From Bradyrhizobium sp. CB1650 (GTDB lineage: Bacteria > Pseudomonadota > Alphaproteobacteria > Rhizobiales > Xanthobacteraceae), in NCBI RefSeq assembly GCF_029761915.1, contig NZ_CP121695.1:7283501-7347500 (forward strand): a stretch of DNA of 64,000 bases, read 5' to 3'. Position numbers and translations under genes: made by a program. Below, in pieces: positions 43,515-51,983 of the stretch. The notes beneath the pieces are model-generated. The model was given only the letters and a program-made list of their open reading frames with translations. It had not been told where the DNA came from and made no database searches. Position 1 is the stretch's first letter, and every line of letters starts with the position of its first letter.

Positions 43515-44283
43515 AGAGGATTTGTCCTTTGCCGCAAGCTTTGCGCCGGCGCTGCTGGATCCGACGCGGACCGCGCCCACGGTCGTGACGGGCCCGAACG
43601 GCAAAGCGGCCGGCAAGCGCTACGACGTCTACCGCAACAACGTCACGGTGAGCTTGATCGACGCGCTCGCCGCGATCTATCCGGCGGTGCAGCGAATTAC
43701 CGGCACCGATTTCTTTCGCGCCATGGCGCGCTTCCATGTCCGCGCCACGCCGCCGACCTCACCTCTGCTGTTCGAATATGGCCGCGACTTTCCGGACCTC
43801 ATCGCGCGGTACGAACATGCCCAGACGATGCCCTGGCTCGCCGACGTCGCCCGGATCGAGCGGGCCTGGCTCGACGCCTATCATGCTCGCGACGCCGCGC
43901 CGCTGTCGCCGCAACGGCTGTCCGAGATCATCCCGGAACGGCTGGCCGACGTCGTCTTCGCGCCCCACCCGGCGATGCGGATCCTGCGTTCGCCGTTCTC
44001 GGCCGTGACGATCTTCGCCGCCAACCGCGACAGCATGCCGGTCGGACGCATCGATGCGTCCACGCCGGAAGACGCGCTGATCACGCGGCCCGAGCTCGAC
44101 GTCGCCGTGCGTCATCTTCCGCCCGGCGGCGCCGTGTTCGCCGCCTGCCTGATGTCGGGCCGGCCGCTCGGCGAAGCCGCAAGCGCGGCCTTGGCTGCGT
44201 CCGCCGACTTCGACATCGCCTCGAACATCGCCGGCCTGATCGAGGCCGGCGCTCTCACCTCGCTTGCTCTCGGAGACGCATGA
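43504..44283 (+). CDS. bufC: Bufferin maturation partner, BufC (DUF2063)
   Basis: A 259-aa protein. The N-terminal half matches DUF2063: RYDVYRNNVTVSLIDALAAIYPAVQRITG, then FFRAMARFHVRATPP and LARIERAW-like DVARIERAWLDAY. It binds substrate peptide for the DUF692 enzyme in related systems. The C-terminal half carries a small winged-helix-like module. Overlaps DoxX by four bases (44280-44283). Confidence 0.9.
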   Translation: MPPEEDLSFAASFAPALLDPTRTAPTVVTGPNGKAAGKRYDVYRNNVTVSLIDALAAIYPAVQRITGTDFFRAMARFHVRATPPTSPLLFEYGRDFPDLIARYEHAQTMPWLADVARIERAWLDAYHARDAAPLSPQRLSEIIPERLADVVFAPHPAMRILRSPFSAVTIFAANRDSMPVGRIDASTPEDALITRPELDVAVRHLPPGGAVFAACLMSGRPLGEAASAALAASADFDIASNIAGLIEAGALTSLALGDA

Positions 44284-44792
44284 TGATCACGGACCAGCGC
44301 ATGGCGACCGGCGGCCACCTGCCGTCAGTCGGGCTGCTCGTCGACAAGGCCAATCAACTGGTGCAGACGCTTGCCGCTCCGGCACTCGTCCAGCTCGCGC
44401 TGCGCGTGGCGCTGGCCGTGCCGTTCTGGCGCTCCGGCATCCTCAAATGGGGCGGCTTCCTGCGGCTCAACGACACCGCGGTGACGCTGTTCAGCGACGA
44501 GTTCATGCTGCATCTGCCGGGCGGGCCCTATCACTTTCCGGCGCCGACGGTGATGGCCTTCCTGTCGGGCTGCGGTGAAATCATGTTTCCGATCCTCCTG
44601 GTGCTCGGCCTCGGCACACGGTTCGCCGCGCTCGGACTGCTGTTCATGACGGCAATCGTGGAGCTCACCGTGCCCGACGGCTGGCCGGTGCACATCACCT
44701 GGGCGGCGATGGCGCTCGGCATCATGGCTTACGGGCCGGGTCGCCTGTCGCTCGACCATCTGATCGGCCGCACGTTCGCGCCGACGCCATAG
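44280..44792 (+). CDS. DoxX family membrane protein
   Basis: A 170-aa protein with four hydrophobic segments. The DoxX pattern is visible: LALRVALAVPFWRSGILKWGGF and FLSGCGEIMFPILLVLGLGTRFAALGLL. DoxX proteins are frequent last members of bufferin-type operons and their role there is unproven, possibly redox-linked or protective. The stop codon lies at the edge of an AGGCGC/GCGCCT dyad (44791-44809) that could end the transcript. Confidence 0.88.
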   Translation: MMITDQRMATGGHLPSVGLLVDKANQLVQTLAAPALVQLALRVALAVPFWRSGILKWGGFLRLNDTAVTLFSDEFMLHLPGGPYHFPAPTVMAFLSGCGEIMFPILLVLGLGTRFAALGLLFMTAIVELTVPDGWPVHITWAAMALGIMAYGPGRLSLDHLIGRTFAPTP

Positions 44793-44943
44793 GCGCGACC
44801 GGTGCGCCTCACATCCCGCTCAACCCGCGACCCACGGCAAGCGTCCGCGCGGTGACGCAGACGCCAACATTGCGCATCCGATCGATGCGACCTAGCATTC
44901 GCCTGCTCTGATCGCGGAGCGAAGTCCTGTCGGGAGCATTGGG

Positions 44944-45648
44944 ATGACCACATTTGTCCTGGTTCACGGTGCCTGGGGTGGCGCACACGGGTTCAGGCAT
45001 GTACGACGACTGCTCCGTTCCAGGCAGCACGACGTATGGACGCCGAGCCTGACCGGCGTCGGCGAACGCATTCACCTCTCGAGCCCGCAAGTCGGCCTCT
45101 CCACGCACATCCGCGACGTCGTCAACCATGTGCTGTACGAGGACCTCGACCAGATCGTCCTGGTCGGCTTCTCCTACGGCGGCTTTGTCGTCACCGGCGC
45201 GCTGGAGCACATCGCCGAGCGCGTTGCGCACCTCGTCTATCTGGATGCATTTGTCCCGGGCAATGGCGAGTCGGTGTGGTCGCATCTCGGGCGCGCGGCC
45301 CGCAGCAAAATCGAGCTCGGCCAGGATTGGCTCGTGACGGGGCCCGCGCGCGGCTATGACAGTCCCGCGGAAGGAGAGTGGATGGCCGCCCGCCGGACTA
45401 CCCATCCGCAGGGCTGCTTCACTGAACCAGTCTTCCTCTCGCAACCCCTGGAGCGGTATCCGTTCACCAGGACCTACATCAAGGCGACCCAGGCTCCCGA
45501 AGACGACATTGGCAACGACGCATTCTGGCGCGCTGCCCGGCACGCGAAGGAATCACCCGCCTGGCGCTACCAGGAGATCGCGACCAATCACGTGGTTGCC
45601 AACAACCGGCCCGAGGAGCTGGCGCGGATACTTGCGGAGATCGCTTGA
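44944..45648 (+). CDS. Alpha/beta hydrolase
   Basis: A 234-aa alpha/beta hydrolase of the esterase or MeSA/HNL-like group. VLVHGAWGGAHGFRHV forms the oxyanion loop, VLVGFSYGGFVVTGAL the nucleophile elbow (Ser), LVYLDAFVPGNG the next strand, and a late His in TNHVVANNRPEELA completes the triad. Cytoplasmic. The following GNAT gene begins at or just after its stop. Physiological substrate unknown. Confidence 0.87.
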   Translation: MTTFVLVHGAWGGAHGFRHVRRLLRSRQHDVWTPSLTGVGERIHLSSPQVGLSTHIRDVVNHVLYEDLDQIVLVGFSYGGFVVTGALEHIAERVAHLVYLDAFVPGNGESVWSHLGRAARSKIELGQDWLVTGPARGYDSPAEGEWMAARRTTHPQGCFTEPVFLSQPLERYPFTRTYIKATQAPEDDIGNDAFWRAARHAKESPAWRYQEIATNHVVANNRPEELARILAEIA

Positions 45649-45668
45649 GCGCATCAACTTGCAGCAGG

Positions 45669-46142
45669 ATGACCTACGAGCTGTTTTCGCTGCGGGAGCG
45701 ACCGCAATATCTGACGGCCGTCGCCGAATGGATCCATCGTCAATGGTGGGCGGGAACGGCGACGCCGATCGAAGACGTCGAGCTCTGGCTGAACGGTCAT
45801 CTCGGCAACGGGGGATTCCCGACGACCCTTGTTCTCATCGCGGACGGAGAGCTTGCCGGATCGGTTTCATTGCATGAGACCGAAGCGGAGGATCGGCCGT
45901 CATACCGGCCGTATCTCGGTGCGCTGTTCGTCAAACAGGCCTATCGAGGGCGCGGGTTTGGCGTGGCGCTCGTCCGCGTTGTGGAAGCCCATGCGCGCAA
46001 GCTTGGTCACTCCGCCATCTATCTGAACGCAGCCGATCCGGTCACTCACTTCTATGAAGCGCTCGGGTGGCAAGTCATCGAACGTGGCTACGGCCGCAAA
46101 AAGCTCAACATCCTGCAGCGGAATTGCAGGCTCGATGTCTGA
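45669..46142 (+). CDS. GNAT family N-acetyltransferase
   Basis: A 157-aa acetyltransferase. Acetyl-CoA binding is shown by the LGALFVKQAYRGRGFGVALV motif (Q/R-x-x-G-x-G/A) with strand GELAGSVSLHE before it, and the C-terminal AIYLNAADPVTHFYEALGW is typical. A TTG at 45645 overlapping the hydrolase stop (TTGA) is the other possible start and would give 165 aa. Converges on the flippase gene with a 35-base gap. Confidence 0.85.
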   Translation: MTYELFSLRERPQYLTAVAEWIHRQWWAGTATPIEDVELWLNGHLGNGGFPTTLVLIADGELAGSVSLHETEAEDRPSYRPYLGALFVKQAYRGRGFGVALVRVVEAHARKLGHSAIYLNAADPVTHFYEALGWQVIERGYGRKKLNILQRNCRLDV

Positions 46143-46177
46143 CCGATGAGATCACTCTGCTCGTGGCACGACCGCAG

Positions 46178-47614
46178 CTAGACGCCGAGCGCTTTCCGAT
46201 TGAAGGTCCGCAAGAAACGCAGCGAGAGCGTTCGCACATTGGCGACATTGAGGAGCCATGCCGTCGCTGCATAGGCGAGGCCGCCGGCAAGGCTCACGAT
46301 GATGAGCGACACGAGGCCGGTGCCGGCGACCTGCGATCGCGCCAGCAGGATCGCGGCGGCCATCGCCGCCGCTGATGCCGCGACGCCGGCGAGCCGGCTG
46401 AGGTCGAAAGGCACGGGATAGGCGCGGTGCATCAAGACGACCGCGACGAGGAATCCGATGGCCTCGGTCGCGAACGTCGCGAGCGCCGCACCGTAAATGC
46501 CGTAGCCGGCGACCAGCGCGAACATCAAGAGCACGCTCACGAGCAGCGTAAGGAAGGATTGCGCTGCCAGCATGAAGGGCCGCTCGGCAAGCTGGAAGCT
46601 GATCTGGACGTAGAACTGATTGGCGATGCCGAAGAAGCGGGCGAGCACCAGCATCGGCAACAGCGTCGACACGCCGGCGCGGAAATCGACGCCGACGAGC
46701 GTGCCAGCGACCTGGTCCGCCGCCAGCGCGAGCCAGACGGCGACGGGCGCGACCACGACGAGCAGGAGTTCGAGGCTCTCGGTCAGCCGCTCCTGGGTCG
46801 CCGCATCGCTCTTCTCGGACAGCGACCGGAACACCAGCGGCACGGTCGCCGCGGCGACGCTGGAGGCGATCATGACCATGAACTGGCGCGGCAGATCCGC
46901 GGCGACACCAAAGATGCCGGCGGCGTCCTTGCCGAGCAGATAGGCGACGATGAGCCGGTCGCAGGTCGAGTAGAGCGCGACCGAGAGGCCGGCGAGCGTC
47001 AACGGCAGGCCGTAGCGCGCCAATTGCATGAACTGAGAGCGCTGAAAGCGCGCGATCTTGGTCCGATCGCCCGCCAGATTCAGGATGATGCCGGCCAGCG
47101 AGCCCAGGCCGAACGCGGCGAGCAGACCCATCCCGCCCCAGCCGAGCCAGATCCCGAGCAGGCCAAAGCCCACGCTCGAGACACTGCGCACGATCGCGAT
47201 GGCGGCGAACCGGTAGGGCCGCAGTTTGGCGCGTTCGAATTCCTGACCGACGTCGACCGCGTTGGCCATGGTCGCGACGAACATGCTGGCAAGCAGCAGT
47301 TCGACGCTGACGTCGCTGCGGAACAGGAGGACGAGCGGCGCCGTGGCGCAGAGCACCGCAACCGTCAGCGCAAAGCCGACCATAGCCGTGCCGCGAAAAT
47401 CCACCTCCGCCGACATCGCCTGATAGCGGGACACCGATAATTTGATCCAGGCGAAGAAGATCGCGCCCAAAATGCTGGCGATGCTGATGCCGACGACGTA
47501 GACGCCATACTCGCCCGGGCTCAGAAGCCGCGTGTATGCGGTGATCGCGAAGAAGCCGACCGCGGCGGGCAGCACATAGGCCGCGAGGTAAATCGAAAAA
47601 TGGCGGTTCAGCAT
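46178..47614 (-). CDS. Polysaccharide flippase (Wzx/MVF-type)
   Basis: A 478-aa integral membrane protein with about 12-14 hydrophobic segments. The N-terminal segment (YLAAYVLPAAVGFFAITAYTRLLSPGEYGVY) is the hallmark of oligosaccharide/teichoic-acid flippases. Probably moves lipid-linked saccharide units across the inner membrane. It is divergent from a glycosyltransferase gene, so the pair may belong to one surface-polysaccharide function. Confidence 0.88.
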   Translation of the reverse strand: MLNRHFSIYLAAYVLPAAVGFFAITAYTRLLSPGEYGVYVVGISIASILGAIFFAWIKLSVSRYQAMSAEVDFRGTAMVGFALTVAVLCATAPLVLLFRSDVSVELLLASMFVATMANAVDVGQEFERAKLRPYRFAAIAIVRSVSSVGFGLLGIWLGWGGMGLLAAFGLGSLAGIILNLAGDRTKIARFQRSQFMQLARYGLPLTLAGLSVALYSTCDRLIVAYLLGKDAAGIFGVAADLPRQFMVMIASSVAAATVPLVFRSLSEKSDAATQERLTESLELLLVVVAPVAVWLALAADQVAGTLVGVDFRAGVSTLLPMLVLARFFGIANQFYVQISFQLAERPFMLAAQSFLTLLVSVLLMFALVAGYGIYGAALATFATEAIGFLVAVVLMHRAYPVPFDLSRLAGVAASAAAMAAAILLARSQVAGTGLVSLIIVSLAGGLAYAATAWLLNVANVRTLSLRFLRTFNRKALGV

Positions 47615-47876
47615 GCGAGCACGGGACCGTTGGCGGCCTTGCGGATTAACGGGTCGTTAAGCAGTTGGACCCTGGTGTGGTGATCGGACTGCGCCGCAGC
47701 ATCGGCAAAGATAGTCACATAAGCCTGCAAATCGGACCACGAATGGAGCCACACGGCGGATTTCGCGCGTTAGCGTTAAATTTGCCCTGTCCTTGAACCG
47801 ACCGGCGCGATCACCGAAAAGAAACCATGATTTCAAAACGTCGCCCGACCTGCTCCGATGCGTGGACGTGACTGAC

Positions 47877-48965
47877 ATGGCCGTTGCCGAACGTCTACGG
47901 GCGAACCCGTCCTTCCTGCCGCATGGCGGCACCGATGCGTCCCTGGTCCCGATGGGTCCCGGGATGAGCGGCGAGCGGATGTCCCTCAACCTGTTCTTCG
48001 AGGAGCGGGACGACCGCTGGTTTCCCGGTGACCGCCATATCCGACCGCTGCTGCGGCGCTTGCTGCTGGGCAAGTCCTGGATCAGCGGACAGCGGCGCGT
48101 CTTCCTCAATCTGTGCGCGGGCCTCGACAGGCTCGGCATCCGCTATCGGGTCAACGACTACCGCTACATCCGGAACCACCCCGAGGAACTCGCCTGCATC
48201 ATCGGGCGGCCGTTCGTGCTCGATTGGTTCAGGTGGAAGAACCCGCTTCTGCTCGGCGTCGCCATGTACAACCATCCAGTTGAGGCTCCGGAGCGTCTGA
48301 ACGACCTGCAGGTGAAGAGCATTCTGGTGCCCTGCGTCTGGTACGCCGACATGTGCCGGCCGTACTGGCCACATGTCGAGGTCTGGCCGGTCGGGATCGA
48401 GACCGACCTGTGGATGCCAACGCCCGCCGACCAGAAGAGCGTCGACGTGCTGCTGTACGACAAGGTCCGCTGGGATCACGAGCGATACGCGCCCGAGCTG
48501 ATCGAACCGATCCGCAGGCATCTTCAGGCAAGCGGCCGCACGGTCGAGGTGATCCGCTACGGCCATTACAAGGAAGACGACTACAAGGCGGCGCTGGGGC
48601 GCTGTCGCAGCATGGTCTTTGTCTGCGAGCATGAGAGCCAGGGCATTGCCTGCCAGCAGGCGCTGTCGAGCGGTGTTCCTGTCTTTGCCTGGGATCGCGG
48701 CGGGCCGTGGCAGGATCCGGAATACTTTCCACACCGGGTGAGATACGAGGGCGGCGTGTCCTCGGTGCCCTATTTCGACGCACGCTGCGGCATGATCTTC
48801 ACCGATGCGGACAGCTTCGTATCCGGTTGGGACGACTTCTGGTCGCACGCAAGAGCCGGCGGCTTCGCCCCTCGCGACTATGTGATGGACAATCTGACGC
48901 TCGAGAAGGGCGCGCTTCACTACTACGAGATCGCTGAAGCGGTGATGCAGCGTCAGACCCGCTGA
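47877..48965 (+). CDS. Glycosyltransferase, GT1/GT4-like
   Basis: About 362 aa from ATG 47877. Features of a GT-B fold: a NPEELACIIG-type donor lead-in, WPVGIETDLWMP in the middle, then the nucleotide-sugar region with CEHESQGIACQQALSSGVPVFAWD (E-x7-E type), and a C-terminal helix. In-frame ATGs at 47964 and 47979 are plausible alternatives; none has a strong Shine-Dalgarno. Likely adds a sugar to a cell-surface polymer with the 46178 flippase. Confidence 0.78.
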   Translation: MAVAERLRANPSFLPHGGTDASLVPMGPGMSGERMSLNLFFEERDDRWFPGDRHIRPLLRRLLLGKSWISGQRRVFLNLCAGLDRLGIRYRVNDYRYIRNHPEELACIIGRPFVLDWFRWKNPLLLGVAMYNHPVEAPERLNDLQVKSILVPCVWYADMCRPYWPHVEVWPVGIETDLWMPTPADQKSVDVLLYDKVRWDHERYAPELIEPIRRHLQASGRTVEVIRYGHYKEDDYKAALGRCRSMVFVCEHESQGIACQQALSSGVPVFAWDRGGPWQDPEYFPHRVRYEGGVSSVPYFDARCGMIFTDADSFVSGWDDFWSHARAGGFAPRDYVMDNLTLEKGALHYYEIAEAVMQRQTR

Positions 48966-49036
48966 GACGCATCTCGTCCGGCAAAAGTTAACCCAATCGC
49001 CGGAAACCTCGGCGTCGCAACGCTTCGCTTGGTACG

Positions 49037-50137
49037 ATGATGCGTTGGTTCCAAAAGGAACATCGCTACGTGATCAGGCTCGACAGACGCGAATTTCTTC
49101 TCGGCAGCGCCGCGACACTCGCGGCGGGCACATCTGCGTCCGCCGCACCGGAATCCAAGCTTGCCCAGCGCCGCCCGGGCTATGGTGCCGCGGCCACGCT
49201 ATGGGATTTGCAGGCCGATCCGCGGCTCGGCGAGGCGATCAGCACCTATTGCACGCAGGTCGTGCCGGTGCTGGAGCTGAAATGGCCGATGCTGCGGCCG
49301 GATGCACACACCTTCGCCTTCGAACGCGCCGACGCGATCCTGGATTTTGCGAGGCAGAACGACCTGACGATGCGCGGCCACGCGCTCGCCTGGTATCACG
49401 ACATTCCGGACTGGACCAAGCAGATCAAGGATGCGAAGGGCGTCGAGCGCGCCTTCGTCGACCACATCGCGACCGTCGTCTCCTATTACAAGGACAAGCT
49501 GACGTCGTGGGACGTCGTCAACGAACCGATCCCCGACAATCCGAAGAAGGTCACCGACAGGCGCGACTCGTTCTGGTCGCAAAATCTCGGTGATCGCTGG
49601 ATCCCGCTGGCTTTCCGCACCGCGGCGGCCGCCGATCCCTATGTCAAGCTCGCGATCAACGAATATGACATCGAGTCGGCCAAGGACAGCTTCATCGCCA
49701 AGCGCGCCGCCTTCCGCAATCTCATCATGGATCTGCTCGACCAGGGCGTTCCGCTTCACGCCGTCGGCCTGCAGTCGCATCTGCACGCCGAGCTCGAGAT
49801 CGACACGCATGGGCTTGCCGAGTTCGTCACCGAGCTGCGGTCGTGGGGCCTCGAGGTTCTCGTCACCGAGCTCGACGTCGACGACCAGAAGCTGACGGGC
49901 AATCCGGCCGAGCGCGACGCCATCGTCGCCAAGCGCGTCGATGATCTGCTGACCGCGATCTCGACCAGCGGCCCGGCGCGCTCGATCCTGACCTGGGGGA
50001 TCTCGGACCGCTATAGCTGGATCAACGGCACGTTCGCCCGCAAGGACAAGCAGCCGAACCGCCCGCTGCCGCTCGATGGCGAGTTCAAGCCAAAACCCTT
50101 CATGGACGTCATCACGAAATTCACGAACGCCGCTTGA
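49037..50137 (+). CDS. GH10 endo-1,4-beta-xylanase
   Basis: A 366-aa secreted glycosidase. A Tat-type signal (RREFLLGSAATLAAG) precedes the barrel. Family 10 motifs: TMRGHALAWYHDIPDW, the acid/base Glu in SWDVVNEP, and the nucleophile Glu in VLVTELDVDD; the conserved HxxW-type loop reads LTWGISDRYSW. It cleaves xylan internally, relevant to plant tissue or soil. ATG 49037 and ATG 49040 are adjacent. It has no carbohydrate-binding module. It is convergent with the 50150 gene, 12 bases apart. Confidence 0.92.
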   Translation: MMRWFQKEHRYVIRLDRREFLLGSAATLAAGTSASAAPESKLAQRRPGYGAAATLWDLQADPRLGEAISTYCTQVVPVLELKWPMLRPDAHTFAFERADAILDFARQNDLTMRGHALAWYHDIPDWTKQIKDAKGVERAFVDHIATVVSYYKDKLTSWDVVNEPIPDNPKKVTDRRDSFWSQNLGDRWIPLAFRTAAAADPYVKLAINEYDIESAKDSFIAKRAAFRNLIMDLLDQGVPLHAVGLQSHLHAELEIDTHGLAEFVTELRSWGLEVLVTELDVDDQKLTGNPAERDAIVAKRVDDLLTAISTSGPARSILTWGISDRYSWINGTFARKDKQPNRPLPLDGEFKPKPFMDVITKFTNAA

Positions 50138-50149
50138 GCCGGCTCGTTG

Positions 50150-51118
50150 TTAGCGCGCCTTCGGCGTCTCGAATTCGGCCGCATCCCCCATGTGATCGGG
50201 AGACAGGCTTGGGCCGCGCCGGTCGCGCGAGTGCAGCCGGAACACGTCGCGGATCTCGTCGACCGGCGTCGACGAATAGGACTGGATGCAGAGCGCGGCC
50301 TGCTCGGGGGAAGCAGCGCGCATCATCGCTTCGATCGCCGCCCGATCGAGGCGCGTGTCGTCCCAGTGCGGCATGACGATGCTGTCCTCGGTGACCCGAT
50401 GCTTTGCCAGATGCTCCGGCGAACTTGCGACGAAATGGCCATAGAGCAGGTATTCGGAGAACTTCTTCTTCCGGCACAGCGCCAGGATCCAGTTCGTCCC
50501 CGTCGCCGACTTGATGGTATCGGTCATCGCGCGAACGGCGTCCCGGTCCCAGACCAGCGCGTTTCCGACATAGTCGTCCGCCGGGAAGGACCGCTCCTTC
50601 ACGCCGAGGAGCTGGTCGTTGGTGCGCAGCCACAGACCATGCAGCGGTGCGTCGGCGCTGATGGCCCGCGGCGTCACGAAGAGCGGCGTCTTCTCGGCCC
50701 CGGCATACCGGCCGATGTCAAATTCGCGGAAGAACAGATTGTCCGAATCCAGGATACAGACGCGTTGCTCGGGCGCGTGGAGGACGCCGGCGATCTTGAG
50801 TATCTGCTGGATGTGCCAACCGTGCACCGGCGAGGAGAGCAGCGAAACCCAGACGCGCCGGTTGCTGAACTGCAATGCAGGCGGCAGCGCCCAGAGCCAT
50901 CTTGGCAAATAGCGCGAGGCCGGAACGATGACGCGCTTGTCGGAACCGAACCGCTCGAACAGCGGCACGTCCTCGTCGTTAACGAGAACATAATGCCGCG
51001 TGTACCCCGTCAACCAGGTGTCGATGCTCTCGCTCAGCAGCGAAAAGCGTTCGATATCCTTGGCATAGCTGGCAGTCAGCAGTGCGACGGAATGCATGGG
51101 GCGTGCTCGAATGGCCAT
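50150..51118 (-). CDS. DUF6492 family protein, glycosyltransferase-like
   Basis: A 322-aa protein similar to DUF6492. The start VALLTASYAKDIERFSLLSES and the acidic metal-like motif CILDSDNLFFREFD (D-x-D) point to a GT-A fold, as does the tail around WILALCRKKKFSEYLLYG. Probably acts in surface-glycan synthesis with the nearby flippase and transferase. An ATG at 51097 is an alternative start. Specificity unknown. Confidence 0.75.
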   Translation of the reverse strand: MAIRARPMHSVALLTASYAKDIERFSLLSESIDTWLTGYTRHYVLVNDEDVPLFERFGSDKRVIVPASRYLPRWLWALPPALQFSNRRVWVSLLSSPVHGWHIQQILKIAGVLHAPEQRVCILDSDNLFFREFDIGRYAGAEKTPLFVTPRAISADAPLHGLWLRTNDQLLGVKERSFPADDYVGNALVWDRDAVRAMTDTIKSATGTNWILALCRKKKFSEYLLYGHFVASSPEHLAKHRVTEDSIVMPHWDDTRLDRAAIEAMMRAASPEQAALCIQSYSSTPVDEIRDVFRLHSRDRRGPSLSPDHMGDAAEFETPKAR

Positions 51119-51191
51119 CGAGCCCCACCCATACTCGCCCGGCCAGGTGATGGAAACTTACATTCCAAATCAAGGTAAAGCGAAACAAAGC

Positions 51192-51983
51192 CTATTCCGA
51201 CGGCAGCCCCTGCGCGAGGCCGCGAAAGCGGAGCGGCGCCAGTGACGATGCCCGCTCCCACCAGTCGGCAACGCGGTCGTCGAGCGCGGTCGTGCCGCGG
51301 CCCCGGCCGGGAAAGATCCGGATCTGCTGGACGGCCTCCGCCTCGAACCCCCCCGCCTTCCGCAATATCCTGATGGCGGCGCCCTCGCGGTCCCGCTGCG
51401 TCAACGGCACCAGCAGGCGGCCGCGCGGACGCAGCGACTGCAGCCAGAGCGGCTGCGGATGCGCGAAGCCTGCATGCACGATGATCACATCCGCCGAGCC
51501 GCCAATATCAGCGCAACCGTCGCCATGGATAACATCGACATTGCCAAACGGCTCGAGATAGCCGGCGGCACGCCGCGCCAGCCGCTCGTCGCATTCGACC
51601 GCGTGCACCTTGCCTTTGGGGCCCACCATCTTCGACAACACGGCCGAAAAATACCCGAGGCCGCAACCGACCTGCACCACGCGCTGCTTCGGCCCGACGT
51701 CGAGCACGTCGATGAAATGTGCCCACAGGCTCGGCAGGCCGGTGTCGAGTTTGCGGCGCGCATCAATCGCCACCAGCACGTTGTCATAGAGATGAACGGG
51801 ATCGGCGTCCGGCGTCAGCCGGTAGCTGGGCGCCGCCTCGCTCTTGATGCGCCACGGGCCTCGCGGCAAAAAGTCCTCGCGCGCCACAGTAGCGAGCGCG
51901 TCGAGCAGGCGCGGCGAAGAAATCCGCTCGCGTCGCGCAATCAGCTCGACGTAACGCGCGCGCGCAGCCGCGAGGTCGCTCAT
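51192..51983 (-). CDS. Protein-L-isoaspartate O-methyltransferase-like protein
   Basis: A 263-aa SAM-dependent methyltransferase of the PCMT family. SAM-binding motif I is VVQVGCGLGYFSAVLSKMVG, followed by VHAVECDERLARRA and the C-terminal RGRLLVPLTQ strand. Residues AREDFLPRGPW near the start match the PCMT N-terminus. It overlaps the cyclase gene stop by four bases (51980-51983), so it is co-translated with it. Many Bradyrhizobium PCMT paralogues act on substrates other than isoaspartyl protein; the actual one is unknown. Confidence 0.83.
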   Translation of the reverse strand: MSDLAAARARYVELIARRERISSPRLLDALATVAREDFLPRGPWRIKSEAAPSYRLTPDADPVHLYDNVLVAIDARRKLDTGLPSLWAHFIDVLDVGPKQRVVQVGCGLGYFSAVLSKMVGPKGKVHAVECDERLARRAAGYLEPFGNVDVIHGDGCADIGGSADVIIVHAGFAHPQPLWLQSLRPRGRLLVPLTQRDREGAAIRILRKAGGFEAEAVQQIRIFPGRGRGTTALDDRVADWWERASSLAPLRFRGLAQGLPSE

